Source: Deltaproteobacteria bacterium
GTDB taxonomy: Bacteria; Myxococcota; Polyangia; Haliangiales; Haliangiaceae
NCBI GenBank assembly: GCA_018262455.1
Contig: JAGSPR010000009.1
Span: forward strand, 1 to 33,590
Length of the DNA stretch: 33,590 bases
Reading direction: 5' to 3'
The notes beneath the pieces are model-generated. The model searched no databases and was not told where the DNA came from. It was given only the letters and a program-made list of their open reading frames with translations. The position numbers and the translations under genes were made by a program. Shown in pieces: positions 18,579-27,200 of this stretch. How positions within the stretch are numbered: position 1 is the first letter of the stretch; every line of letters starts with the position of its first letter.

Positions 18579-20498
18579 GTGTCTGAAGACAAGCGGACCA
18601 AGATCGGGCCGACGGGGCCGCAACGCACGCAGCCGGGTTCGGCGACGCCTGCGCCGGTGACTCCCGCGCCCATGACACCGGCGCCAGGAACCGACCCCTC
18701 GAAGCACGCGACCTCGTATCTGCCGGCGGCGCCGCCGCAGGTCGATCCGCTGCTCGGCCAGGTGCTCGCCGGCCGCTACCTGATCTCGAGAAAGCTCGGC
18801 GAAGGCGGGATGGGCGCGGTCTACCTCGCGACCCACAACCTGCTCGAGAAGCAGGTCGCGCTCAAGGTCCTGCACAACGAGTTCGCGCGCAAGCCCGACC
18901 TCGTCGAGCGCTTCATCCAGGAGGCCAAGGCCGCGTCGCGGATCCGGCACGAGAACGTCATCGACATCAGCGACTTCGGGGCCACGCCGGAGGGGCTCGT
19001 GTTCTTTGCGATGGAGCTGCTCCAGGGCCACGATCTCCACGAGGAGGTGGCGCGCGCCAGGCTCGCCGGCCAGCTGCTGCCGTTCGAGCGCAGCAAGAAG
19101 ATCTTCCTGCAGATCTGCGCGGCGCTCTCGGCGGCGCACGCGAAGGGCATCGTCCACCGCGATCTCAAGCCAGAGAACGTCTACCTCGTCGACTTCCTCG
19201 GCGATCCTGACTTCGTCAAGCTGCTCGACTTCGGGATCGCGAAGCTCACCGAGGTCAACGATAGCGAGCGCAAGCTGACCAAGACGGGGATGCTGTTCGG
19301 CACCCCCGAATACATGTCCCCCGAGCAGGCGCGCGGCGAGAACGTCGATCTCCGGGTCGACGTCTACGCGATGGGCTGCATCCTGTTCCAGCTCGTCACC
19401 GGGCGCGTGCCGTTCGAGGCCGACAACTTCATGGGCGTGCTCAGCCTCCACCTCACAGAGCCGCCACCCTCGATCCCCCAGGCGGTGTTCGATCGGATCG
19501 GCGCACCGCGTGAGCTCGCCGACGTGATCGAGAAGGCACTCGCGAAGGATCGCGGTCAGCGCTGGCAGACGATCGACGACCTCGCCAACGCGGTGCGGGC
19601 GGTGTGCGGCGATGCCGCCGTCAATCGCGGGGCGACCGGCATGGTGCCGACGCAGCAGCGTGCTCCGTCCGTCCAGGCGCCGGAGATCACCAAGGAAGCG
19701 CGTACGACGCCGGCGCCGATGGCACCGACCACGCAGCAGACCCAGGCGCAGGCCCGGCAGAAGACCCAGTGGACGGGCAACCTCCAGGTCCCCCAGGTCG
19801 CTGACGAGGCGCCAGCCCGGACGAAGTCGAAGGTGCCGCTCATCATCGGGGGGCTTGCGATCGCGGTTGCGGCCTCCGCCGGTGTGTACCTCGGGACCCG
19901 CGGCGGCAAGATCGCCGAGCCCGCGACCGTCCCGAGCGACAGCGCCGTCGGCGGCGAATCCGGTGCGCAGGTTCCGCCCGACGCACCCCCGGCGCCGGTC
20001 CCGGCACCGGTCCCGGACTACGCCGAGATCAAGCTCGACTCCAAGCCTGGTGGTGCCGAGATCAAGGATCTGTTGACGGGACGCACGCTCGGCAAGACCC
20101 CCAAGGGCTTCAAGCTCAAGGGCTCCCACACGCCGCGGCAGTTCCAGCTGGCGCTGCGCGGCTACAGCGACGCCATCATCGAGCTCGTGCCGAGCACCGG
20201 GAAGATCGAGTACACCGAGACGCTCCAGCGAGGCAGCTCGGGGATGACGCCCGTCGTGCGCATCGTGCCGAATACCGGCTCGGGCGCTGCCGTGAGGCCC
20301 GAGGCGGGCAGCGGCTCGGCGGTCACGCCCGTCACGCCGGTCAAGCCCGAGGTGGGGAGCGGATCTGCGAAGCCGCCAGAGCCGGGGAAGCCCGATGGCG
20401 GTGGGCCGGCAGTGGTGCCGCCCGTCGACGACTGCGACGACCCGCCGTGCATCAAGACGAACATCCCGGGCCTGCGCGACGGCGGCGTCGCACCCTGA
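18579..20498 (+). CDS. Receptor-type Ser/Thr protein kinase with PEGA-like C-terminus
   Basis: A 639-aa protein starting with GTG; the upstream ATGs are out of frame. Residues 1-60 are Pro/Thr-rich. The Hanks kinase domain spans ~64-345: glycine loop GEGGMGAVY, ATP-binding Lys96 (VALK), catalytic HRDLKPEN with Asp195, DFG with Asp217, and APE-like PEYMSPEQ. All key residues are present, so it should be active. A Pro/Gln linker leads to one transmembrane helix (about 419-441). The outer part has a PEGA-like beta domain (~485-555, EIKLDSKPGGAEI) and a Gly-Ser/Pro-rich tail with three GSGS/GSGA repeats and two Cys near the end. A cell-wall or envelope signal sensor is the natural reading of this architecture; the ligand and targets are unknown. 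It is transcribed alone, from its own extended -10. Confidence 0.93.
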   Translation: MSEDKRTKIGPTGPQRTQPGSATPAPVTPAPMTPAPGTDPSKHATSYLPAAPPQVDPLLGQVLAGRYLISRKLGEGGMGAVYLATHNLLEKQVALKVLHNEFARKPDLVERFIQEAKAASRIRHENVIDISDFGATPEGLVFFAMELLQGHDLHEEVARARLAGQLLPFERSKKIFLQICAALSAAHAKGIVHRDLKPENVYLVDFLGDPDFVKLLDFGIAKLTEVNDSERKLTKTGMLFGTPEYMSPEQARGENVDLRVDVYAMGCILFQLVTGRVPFEADNFMGVLSLHLTEPPPSIPQAVFDRIGAPRELADVIEKALAKDRGQRWQTIDDLANAVRAVCGDAAVNRGATGMVPTQQRAPSVQAPEITKEARTTPAPMAPTTQQTQAQARQKTQWTGNLQVPQVADEAPARTKSKVPLIIGGLAIAVAASAGVYLGTRGGKIAEPATVPSDSAVGGESGAQVPPDAPPAPVPAPVPDYAEIKLDSKPGGAEIKDLLTGRTLGKTPKGFKLKGSHTPRQFQLALRGYSDAIIELVPSTGKIEYTETLQRGSSGMTPVVRIVPNTGSGAAVRPEAGSGSAVTPVTPVKPEVGSGSAKPPEPGKPDGGGPAVVPPVDDCDDPPCIKTNIPGLRDGGVAP

Positions 20499-20503
20499 GG
20501 CCC

Positions 20504-20552
20504 GTGCCGAGCGTGCCGAGCGCGCCGAGCGCGCCGAGCGCGCCGAGCGCGC
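20504..20552. repeat. 9-bp tandem repeat (GTGCCGAGC / GCGCCGAGC)
   Basis: Five full copies of a 9-bp unit (two GTGCCGAGC, then three GCGCCGAGC) and a partial copy fill the space between the kinase stop and the tRNA promoter. The array begins 5 bp after the stop codon. The copies are direct, not inverted, so this is not an evident hairpin terminator. It is too short and too regular to be a CRISPR array. Confidence 0.85.
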
Positions 20553-20553
20553 A

Positions 20554-20562
20554 TGCTAGGCT
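20554..20562 (+). promoter_or_regulatory. Extended -10 element of the tRNA (TGCTAGGCT)
   Basis: TGCTAGGCT resembles an extended -10 and lies 18 nt before the first base of the tRNA, which would give a short 5' leader for RNase P to remove. A -35 cannot be separated from the 9-bp repeat just upstream. Confidence 0.5.
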
Positions 20563-20580
20563 CGCAGCGAGCGCGTCGAT

Positions 20581-20653
20581 GGCTCCCTAGTCCAATGGTA
20601 GAGACAGGGGTCTTAAAAACCCTCGAGTGTCGGTTCGAATCCGACGGGAGCCA
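20581..20653 (+). tRNA. tRNA, anticodon UAA (Leu-type), short variable loop
   Basis: A full cloverleaf can be drawn in 73 nt. The acceptor stem GGCTCCC/GGGAGCC pairs perfectly. The D arm has a 3-bp stem GTC/GAC around CAATGGTAGA. The anticodon arm is GGGGT-CTTAAAA-ACCCT, with U33 followed by anticodon UAA (reads UUA, Leu). The variable loop is CGAGT, only 5 nt. The T arm is GTCGG-TTCGAAT-CCGAC and the discriminator is A73. CCA is not encoded; the next bases are CCC. The 3-bp D stem, the GGTAGA(N)AC stretch and A73 are all as in bacterial tRNA-Leu, yet tRNA-Leu normally has a long class II variable arm, which is missing. A36-A37-A38 fits the MiaA recognition pattern. That it is a tRNA is clear; which amino acid it accepts is less so. 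Confidence 0.85.
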
Positions 20654-20670
20654 CCCTTCGACCGGCTGCG

Positions 20671-20679
20671 TGCTAGAAC
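20671..20679 (+). promoter_or_regulatory. Extended -10 element (TGCTAGAAC)
   Basis: TGCTAGAAC has the TGnTA form of an extended -10 and ends 6 nt before the GTG at 20686. There is no Shine-Dalgarno, so the small downstream gene is probably leaderless. It lies 18 nt after the tRNA end, giving this gene its own promoter. Confidence 0.5.
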
Positions 20680-20685
20680 GCGCCG

Positions 20686-21066
20686 GTGACGCGGTACGAC
20701 TTCTTCAGGCGCCGGATCGCTCCGATCCTGTTTCTGGTCGTGGTCGGCCTCATCGCGTACGACGCCTGCTCCAAGCAGGAGCGCACCCACGCCACGATCG
20801 TGCTCGATTTCGGCGACTCAGCTCCGCGGGTCCGCTCGGTCGATGCCGAGCTCACGGTCGCCGGGCAGGTGATCGGCATGTTCCATCGCGTGGCGCTGTC
20901 AGGCTCCTCGATCGGCCCCTGCAAGTTCGAAGCGGCGCTGCCCGAGCAGGCTGGCGAGCTCCGGATCGACGTCGAGCTCGCAGGGGCTCGCAAGCACCTG
21001 GTCCGTCGGATCCAGGCCGACGAGGGCGCGACGGTGACGGTGCCGCTGGCCGTCGATCTCCAGTGA
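20686..21066 (+). CDS. Small membrane-anchored protein, unknown family
   Basis: A 126-aa protein with a GTG start. A basic N-terminus (FFRRR) precedes one hydrophobic helix (about residues 12-25, ILFLVVVGLIAYDAC). The remaining ~100 residues look like beta strands (IVLDFGD, DAELTVAGQVIG, ATVTVPLAVDLQ). Cys28 after the helix might suggest a lipoprotein, but YDAC is a poor lipobox. The soluble part should be periplasmic. No domain family is recognised. The start is supported by an extended -10 six nt upstream. It runs convergently into the methyltransferase gene with only 13 bp between stops. Confidence 0.75.
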   Translation: MTRYDFFRRRIAPILFLVVVGLIAYDACSKQERTHATIVLDFGDSAPRVRSVDAELTVAGQVIGMFHRVALSGSSIGPCKFEAALPEQAGELRIDVELAGARKHLVRRIQADEGATVTVPLAVDLQ

Positions 21067-21079
21067 TTCGTCGTGGTCG

Positions 21080-22468
21080 TCAGGGCAGGGCGCGGCGGAG
21101 CCTCACCACGGTCTCGACCTGGGGCGTGCCCGGCATCAGATCGAAGGGCTCGACCACATCGGGCGTGTAGCCCGCCACGGCGAGCGCGGCGAGGTCCCGC
21201 GCGAGCGAATCCGGCCCGCAGCTGACGTAGACGATCATCGATGGCGCCCACTCGGCGAGCAGGGCGCGCGCACCCTCGGACAGGCCCTTGCGAGGCGGGT
21301 TGACGACCACGACATCGGGGTGCGCGGTCAGCTGGCCGCGGAGATCGGCCGCGTCGCCGGCGATCGCGGTCAAGGGCAGGGAGGCCTGCTGCGCCGCGCG
21401 GAGCAATGCCTCCACCGCCTCGCGATCGATCTCGACCGCCACCACCGTGGCACCGGCGCGAGCGAGGTGGAGGCCGATGCCGCCGAGCCCGGCGAACAGG
21501 TCCACCGCCGAGCTCCCGGGGCTCACCTCGCACAGCTCGGCGACCCGCTCGTACATCGCGGTCGCCTGGGCACGGTTGACCTGGAGGAACTCACCGGCGC
21601 CGACCTCGACGCGTGCCCCGGCCAGCTCCTCGATCAGGAAGCCCTGGCCGAACAGGACCTGCGCGCTCGCGCCCGACGGCACGATCGCGCCATCGCGGCG
21701 GTCGTTCTCGATCGCCACGATCCCGCGCAGCGCGGGGTGCTTGGCGAGCCCGGTCGTGACCTGCTCGAGCTTGCCGCGCGGCGTGCCCGGGGCGACCACG
21801 AGCGCCACCAGCACCTCGCCGCCGGCCTCCCGCACGACCACATACCGCAGCTCGCCCGTGCGGCTCACCTCGTCGTACGGGACCAGGCCGGCCGCCGTGG
21901 CGGCGCGCCTGACCCGGATCGCGAACTCATCGATGATCGGCGCGACGACGCGGCAGCCGATCGTGTCGATCACGTGATGGCTGCGCGGAGCATAGGCGCC
22001 CAGCACGAGGTGCTTGCCCGCGCGCCCCACGACGTACTTGCCCTTGTTGCGATATCCGGTGATCTCCGGGGAAGGCCGGACGGCGGCAACCGAGACGCTG
22101 CCGTTGGCCACTGCCGGGACCTGTGCGAGCGCGTCGACCACCCGGCGGTGCTTCGCGGCGAGCTGCGCGGGGTAGGCGAGGTGTTGCCAGACGCACCCGC
22201 CGCACTGTCCGAAGCCCGGACACACGGGGTGGACGCGATCGGGGCTCGAAGGTCCGAGCCGCTTGGTGACATGGCCCCACGCCTCGGCCTTGTGCTGGCT
22301 CGCGTGATCGATCGCTACCTCGGCGCGCTCCCCGGGCAGCAGATCGACGACGTGGACGAGTCGCGCCGGAGCCGCCTCTGCCTCTGGCGGCAGCTCGGGG
22401 CCGACTCCCAGCCCCCCCTCGTCGAGCGCGACCGCTTGGAGCTCGCACCGGAGCCGCTCCGCGGTCAT
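21080..22468 (-). CDS. rlmD: RlmD/TrmA-family rRNA (uracil-C5) methyltransferase
   Basis: A 462-aa protein. The ATG at 22468 is chosen over one at 22507 because GGAAGGGA sits just upstream. It transfers a methyl group from S-adenosylmethionine to C5 of a uridine, in 23S rRNA if the RlmD assignment holds. The N-terminal ~60 residues fit a TRAM RNA-binding domain. Four Cys expected for the 4Fe-4S cluster are present: Cys83, Cys89, Cys92 (CPGFGQCGGC) and Cys172. The SAM-binding motif DLFAGLGGIGLHLA lies near residues 318-331, NPPRKGL follows, and the catalytic Cys417 lies in VSCGPDSLARDL, where most relatives have SCNP. The family also includes RlmCD and TrmA; the cluster argues for the RlmC/RlmD side, but the exact target base is not provable here. 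It is divergent from mnmA (101 bp). Confidence 0.88.
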   Translation of the reverse strand: MTAERLRCELQAVALDEGGLGVGPELPPEAEAAPARLVHVVDLLPGERAEVAIDHASQHKAEAWGHVTKRLGPSSPDRVHPVCPGFGQCGGCVWQHLAYPAQLAAKHRRVVDALAQVPAVANGSVSVAAVRPSPEITGYRNKGKYVVGRAGKHLVLGAYAPRSHHVIDTIGCRVVAPIIDEFAIRVRRAATAAGLVPYDEVSRTGELRYVVVREAGGEVLVALVVAPGTPRGKLEQVTTGLAKHPALRGIVAIENDRRDGAIVPSGASAQVLFGQGFLIEELAGARVEVGAGEFLQVNRAQATAMYERVAELCEVSPGSSAVDLFAGLGGIGLHLARAGATVVAVEIDREAVEALLRAAQQASLPLTAIAGDAADLRGQLTAHPDVVVVNPPRKGLSEGARALLAEWAPSMIVYVSCGPDSLARDLAALAVAGYTPDVVEPFDLMPGTPQVETVVRLRRALP

Positions 22469-22472
22469 GCTG

Positions 22473-22478
22473 TCCCTT
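22473..22478 (-). promoter_or_regulatory. Shine-Dalgarno of the RlmD-like gene
   Basis: On the minus strand AAGGGA (within GGAAGGGACA) lies 4 nt before the ATG at 22468. This decides between the two in-frame starts, as the upstream ATG at 22507 has no comparable site. Confidence 0.6.
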
Positions 22479-22514
22479 CCGCTAGGCGGACGTTTCCCGC
22501 TCGACATGGCTTAG

Positions 22515-22523
22515 TGCTAGATA
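22515..22523 (+). promoter_or_regulatory. Extended -10 promoter of mnmA (TGCTAGATA)
   Basis: TGCTAGATA has the same TGnTA form as the other promoters in the window. It lies about 46 nt before the mnmA ATG, giving a leader of about 40 nt. AGGA near 22557 provides a modest ribosome site, so unlike its neighbours this gene seems to have a leader. The reverse complement also reads TATCTA, so the element could serve the divergent gene as well; that is speculative. Confidence 0.5.
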
Positions 22524-22569
22524 CTGCGTCCGCGGCCGTCGAGCGAGGTCGCCGCGCAGGATCTCGGAC

Positions 22570-23667
22570 ATGGAACCGCAAGCCACCACCGCCACCACCG
22601 ATGGGCTCGTCGTCGCCGCACTCTCGGGCGGCGTCGACAGCGCCACCGCGGCCGGGCTCCTTGTCGAGCAGGGGCACCGCGTGGTCGGGATGACGATGCG
22701 GCTCTACGACGCGCGAGGGACGGCGGCCTCGTCTGGCGGCCGGTGCTGCGGCCCGCGCGACATCGAGGACGCACGGGCGGTGTGCGCGCACCTGGGGATC
22801 CCGTTCTACGTCGTCGATCTCGCCGCGGAGTTCGGCGCCTCCGTCGTCGATGACTTCGTCGAGGCGTACCTCGAGGGCGAGACCCCGAACCCGTGCGTGA
22901 AGTGTAACCAGCACATCAAGTTCACGCCGCTGCTCCAGCGAGCGCGCGCGATCGGGGCCGACCTGCTCGTCACCGGGCATTACGCTCGGATCGCCCTGCA
23001 AGACGGCGAGGCGCAGCTGCGTCGCGGGATCGACACCGGAAAGGACCAGTCCTACTTTCTGTTCTCGATGCCCGCGCGTGAGCTGTCCTCCGTGCGGTTC
23101 CCGCTCGGCGGGATGACCAAGGACGAGGTCCGCCGCCATGCGGTGCGGCTCGGCCTTCCCAATGCGATCAAGCCCGAGTCCCAGGAGATCTGCTTCGTAC
23201 CGGATGGCGACTACGCCGGGTTCGTCTCGGCGCAAGCACTCCGCAAGGGCCGGACGATCCCGGGGCCCGGGACCATCGTCGGAGAGGATGGGGCGGTGCT
23301 CGGTCATCACGCGGGCGTCCATCACTTCACGGTCGGCCAACACCGCGGCCTTGGCAACCTGACGACCCGGGACAAGCTCTACGTCACCGCAGTCGATCCG
23401 GCGCGCGGCGAGGTCCGCGTGGGTCCTCGGTCCGCCGCCGAGCGCAGCGAGGTCACGATCCGGGACCTCCGCTGGCTCTCCGCCCCGCGCCCTGCGCTTG
23501 CCGCGGCGGTTCAGGTCCGTCATCGCGGTACGCCGATCGCCGCCGAGATCGCGGTCGAGGGGGATCGGGCGTTCGCCCGCCTCGCCGCGCCCACGGTCGC
23601 GGCCCGTGGCCAGGCAGCGGTTCTGTACGAGGGCGATCGCGTGCTCGCGGGCGGCTGGCTCGCCTGA
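22570..23667 (+). CDS. mnmA: tRNA-specific 2-thiouridylase MnmA
   Basis: A 365-aa protein, the usual length for the family. MnmA uses ATP to adenylate the wobble uridine (U34) of tRNA-Lys, -Glu and -Gln and replaces its C2 oxygen with sulfur from a persulfide. The PP-loop SGGVDS is at residues 19-24. The sequence TPNPCVKCN holds Cys109 and Cys112, and SQEICFV holds Cys208, the partner Cys of the family. The CxxC plus distant Cys pattern matches members that can bind an Fe-S cluster, but the sequence does not settle this. Also seen are the conserved TGHYAR, KDQSYFLF and FTVGQRxG-like HFTVGQHRGLG. The ATG at 22570 is the first in frame. The gene ends 4 bp from the convergent ferritin-like gene. 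Confidence 0.95.
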   Translation: MEPQATTATTDGLVVAALSGGVDSATAAGLLVEQGHRVVGMTMRLYDARGTAASSGGRCCGPRDIEDARAVCAHLGIPFYVVDLAAEFGASVVDDFVEAYLEGETPNPCVKCNQHIKFTPLLQRARAIGADLLVTGHYARIALQDGEAQLRRGIDTGKDQSYFLFSMPARELSSVRFPLGGMTKDEVRRHAVRLGLPNAIKPESQEICFVPDGDYAGFVSAQALRKGRTIPGPGTIVGEDGAVLGHHAGVHHFTVGQHRGLGNLTTRDKLYVTAVDPARGEVRVGPRSAAERSEVTIRDLRWLSAPRPALAAAVQVRHRGTPIAAEIAVEGDRAFARLAAPTVAARGQAAVLYEGDRVLAGGWLA

Positions 23668-23674
23668 TCGATCA
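23665..23674. other. Palindrome TGATCGATCA joining two convergent stop codons
   Basis: A perfect 10-bp palindrome holds the TGA of mnmA on the plus strand (23665-23667) and the TGA of the ferritin-like gene on the minus strand (23672-23674). It has no loop, so it is unlikely to form an RNA hairpin terminator. Confidence 0.7.
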
Positions 23675-24199
23675 GAGCCGGACGTTGGGGTGATCGTCGA
23701 ACACGGTCCCCGGCGCTTCCGCGGCCTCTTCCTCACGCTCGGCCACCAGGCGATCGATGTGCATTTCGATCGCAGTGAGGTGTCGGCGCTCGTCGGCAAG
23801 ATTCCGGGTGACGATCTCGACCGCCAGCATGGGCAGCCCGGCCTTCGAGGCTTTCTCGTACGTCCGATTCGTGAGCTTCTCGTTCATCCGCATCGCCTTG
23901 AGCGCGCCGAACGTACCGGTGACACTGCGAAGCGCGGTCATGCCCTCGAGCACGACGCCCTTCATGTCCCGGCCAACATCCCGTGCGATGCCTCTCATGC
24001 CGGTGATCAAGGTGGTCAGCTCGAGCACGTGCCGTTCGTGGTCGAGCCGGAACGACTCGAGATCACGGCGGACGTCGCGGTCCTGGTCGTCGATCCGCTT
24101 CAGGGCTTGCTCGTAGGTCTGGATCGCATCGTAATCGAGCTGGATCAGATCATTCAGCATGTCGATCGCGTCCCGGTGATCCCGGATCGTGTCCTTCAT
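23672..24199 (-). CDS. Ferritin-like four-helix protein (DUF2383/PA2169 type)
   Basis: A 175-aa protein. The ATG at 24199 is fixed by a strong Shine-Dalgarno (AAGGAG, 7 nt spacer); the longer frame upstream reads into non-coding sequence. The protein is almost entirely helical and begins with MKDTIRDHRDAIDMLNDLIQLD, followed by YEQAL. DHERH (about residues 51-55) and ADERRH (about 133-138) give the E-x-x-H spacings expected for metal ligands of a ferritin-like bundle. The overall pattern fits the PA2169/DUF2383 family, often linked with stress; the reaction is not known with certainty. It lies downstream of the large kinase on the same strand, 73 bp apart, and may have its own promoter. The C-terminus is acidic (AEREEEAAEA). 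Confidence 0.82.
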   Translation of the reverse strand: MKDTIRDHRDAIDMLNDLIQLDYDAIQTYEQALKRIDDQDRDVRRDLESFRLDHERHVLELTTLITGMRGIARDVGRDMKGVVLEGMTALRSVTGTFGALKAMRMNEKLTNRTYEKASKAGLPMLAVEIVTRNLADERRHLTAIEMHIDRLVAEREEEAAEAPGTVFDDHPNVRL

Positions 24200-24206
24200 C
24201 AGCGCT

Positions 24207-24212
24207 CTCCTT
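24207..24212 (-). promoter_or_regulatory. Strong Shine-Dalgarno of the ferritin-like gene
   Basis: AAGGAG on the minus strand with a 7-nt spacer to the ATG at 24199. It is the best ribosome binding site in the window and contrasts with the many genes that lack one. Confidence 0.75.
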
Positions 24213-24272
24213 CTGTAACCGCTCACGAGTTGCAACGTGGATGCCACGGTGCATTCGCGGGGTCTCTGAGCG

Positions 24273-27200
24273 CTATCGCAGCAGCATCGCGATCTCGGGG
24301 ATCGCTGCATACGCGGCCTTCCACGCTGGCTCGATCAGCGCGTGGAGCTTGCGATGCACCGAGGCACGACCGCGCTCGTGCACCATCGCGGCCTGCTCGC
24401 TGGCACCGGAGACCTGGAGGACCTCGACGCACGCCGCGAGGACCTCCTCCTCGCCGCCGTCGAGGTGGCGCTGCTGGTCGAGCAAGGAGAGCACGCGGTG
24501 AACGATCGCGCTCGCCTCGGCGTGTCGGCCGCCGAGTCTCGAGAACGCGAGCGCGTTGTATGCGAGGCCCTTGATCTCGTAACCGACCAGCGTCGCGGCC
24601 TGCGCGATCACGACGCCGTCCGCAGCGTCCTCGATCGCCGCGCTCAGGTCACCCCGTCGCAGCTTCGCGCCAGCTCGCGTGACGAGGGCCTTCGCCTCGA
24701 GGTAGCGAGCGCCGAGGCGGCGGGCCTCCTCCAGTGCTTCTTCGATCAGCGCCAGGCCGCCGAGCCTGCCTCGCCGGCCGTCACAGATGCCGGCGTAGAT
24801 CAGGCAGTCGGCCCGGCTCCACCGAGAGGCGGTTCGCGACAGGATCTCGAGCGAGAGATCCAACGTGGTGGCCGCCTGATCGTAGAGCCCGAGCTCGAGG
24901 AGGATCATCCCGGCGACGGTCATCCCATCGCCCTCGCGAGCGCGATCCCCATAGTGCCGGCACAGCTCGAGCGAGCGCTGCGCCGACGCCATCGCCTGCG
25001 TGAAGTTCCCGAGACACATCTCGATCACCGCGAGCTGGTTCGTCACGATGCGCTCGAGCCACGGGTCTCCCGTCTTCTCGATCAGCGACAGCACCGGGCG
25101 GAAGGCGTGACGCGCCGCATCGCAGTGCGCGCGCAACAGGTGGATCCGGCCGCGGCCGAGCATCGCCGCCGCTTCCCCGGCGATCGCGCGCTGGCGATGG
25201 AACAGGTCACGCGCGACGGCGATGACCGCGAGCGCTTCGTCGAACCTCCCGAGTCTCTCGAGAATCTCGCCGCGAACGCGCAGCGCTTCGCCGCGCAGCC
25301 GATCATCGCCCGCCATGGTGGCGTGCTCCTCAGCGATCACGGTCGCGGCGCTCGCGTTGGCGTAATCGCCGAGACGCAACATCCGATGCGCTCGACGGAT
25401 CGACACATCGGCGAGGCGCGCCGGCTTGCCGTCGCAGAGCTGCTGAAGATCATCGAGATCGAGAGGATCGGAGCCGAGGTCGCCCTGGAGCCGGTGAGCT
25501 TCTTCTCGCCCTGCGAGGGCTGCGCGACGACGGGCACGCGCGGTGGCGGGCTGCGGAGTCGTGTCGAGCTCGCGCTCCAGCACGAGCGTGCGAGTGAAGC
25601 ATGCGACCGCGGCCCCGGCATCGGACGCCGCGAGCGCGAGCCCACCGGCTCGGAGCCAGAATGCGGCGGCACCCGCCAGCTCACCGCCGCGCTCGAGATG
25701 TTCGGCGATCGTGGCCGGGGGCTCCTCTCGACCGGCGAAGAATCGCGATGCGAGCAGGCGACCGACTCGCCCGTGGCCTTCGCGCTGGGCCCGCGCGGAC
25801 AGCGAGTCGTAGACGACCTCGCGAACGAGTCCGCGGGCAAACTGCAACTCGCCTTCGGACGAGCCGGCCGCCGCCTCGGGGCGGACGAGGCAGCCTGCCT
25901 CCACCAGCTCGTCGAGCTCGCCCTGCACGGACGCCTCCCCGAGCAACTCCTCGAGCAGCCGCACGCGCACCGTACCGCCGAGCACCGAGGCGAAGTGCAG
26001 CGCGGCACGCGCCTGGGCCGAGAGCCGCTCGATCCGGGCGGACACCACCTCGCGCGCGGAGGACGGCACCTCCTCGCCGTCTGGGCCGGCGTCGCGTACC
26101 GCCTGCGCGAGCTCTTCGATGAACAACGGGTTGCCACCGCTGCGGGCGAGCACGGCCGCGATGTTGACCGCCGTGGCGACGTCGCCAAGGCGGTCCGCGA
26201 TCAGTGCGCGAAGCTCGCCCCCCACGAGGTCTCCGATCGTGATCGCCGCGTCAACGACCGGGGCGTCGGCGCCCTCGGGCCGCGCGGTCAGCACCAGCAG
26301 CTCGGCGCCTTGAGCGGGCACGGCGAGCAGGTGACGCAGCACCTCGAGGCTGGCGCTGTCGGCCTGGTGGACATCTTCGATGACCGTGCACAGTGCGTGG
26401 CCGGGTTGCGCGATCGCGCCCCGGAACACCGCAAGCCCGGCCGCGAGTCTGGGTCGCAGGTCGGCGACCTCCGAGGCCCCGACGCTGATGCCATCACACA
26501 GCTCCATCGCACGATCGAGATCAGTGGCGATGGCGCGCGCGCGGGGCGTCGAGACCCCGGCCTTGCCCATCAGGTGCAAGAGCCCATCGAGCACCTGACG
26601 GCGCGCCGCGCGACCGCGGCCAGGTGGGAGGCCAAGGGCGGCCTGGTACAGATCGATCACGAGGGCAAACGGAGCGAGCCGGCTCGCGGGCGATGCCGCC
26701 GTGGTCACGACCCGCAACGGCGATTCCCCGCTGGTGTGGCGCGCCACGAGCTCGGCCACGAGCCGGCTCTTGCCCGTGCCCGCCGCGCCGACGATCAGCA
26801 CGCCGAACCGGCGGTCGGCCGAGATCGCGCGCTGCAACCAGATCTCGAGATCGCCGAGCTGCGCCATGCGGCCCACGAACTTGCCGCGCCGCTCGAGCCG
26901 CGCACGATCTCGCTCGTCGAAGCCGCGCGGCCCGATCACCTCGAGCACCCGGCTGCGCCGACGGAACTGAAGAGAGTCGTCCGACACTGGCGCGGTCGGA
27001 GAACCCCAGTGCACGTTGGGGACCTCGCGCAGGCTGTAGAGCCCACTGGTGAGCCGGCCGGCGTTGCCCATGAACAGCGGCCGATCTGGAGTCGCCTCGC
27101 GTGCGAGCGCACGCGCCTCGTCGATCGCATCCTGGGGCACGCTCGCCGCTCCCTCGCCGGTCGTCGTCACGACGCCTGCCCGCGCACCGACGCGGAGCTC

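Noticed and set aside
20504..20552. Repeat array considered as a CRISPR
   Set aside because: The units are 9 bp, directly adjacent with no spacers, and no cas gene is near.
20654..20685. Intrinsic terminator after the tRNA
   Set aside because: No GC hairpin followed by a T run could be found; the next promoter begins 18 nt after the tRNA.
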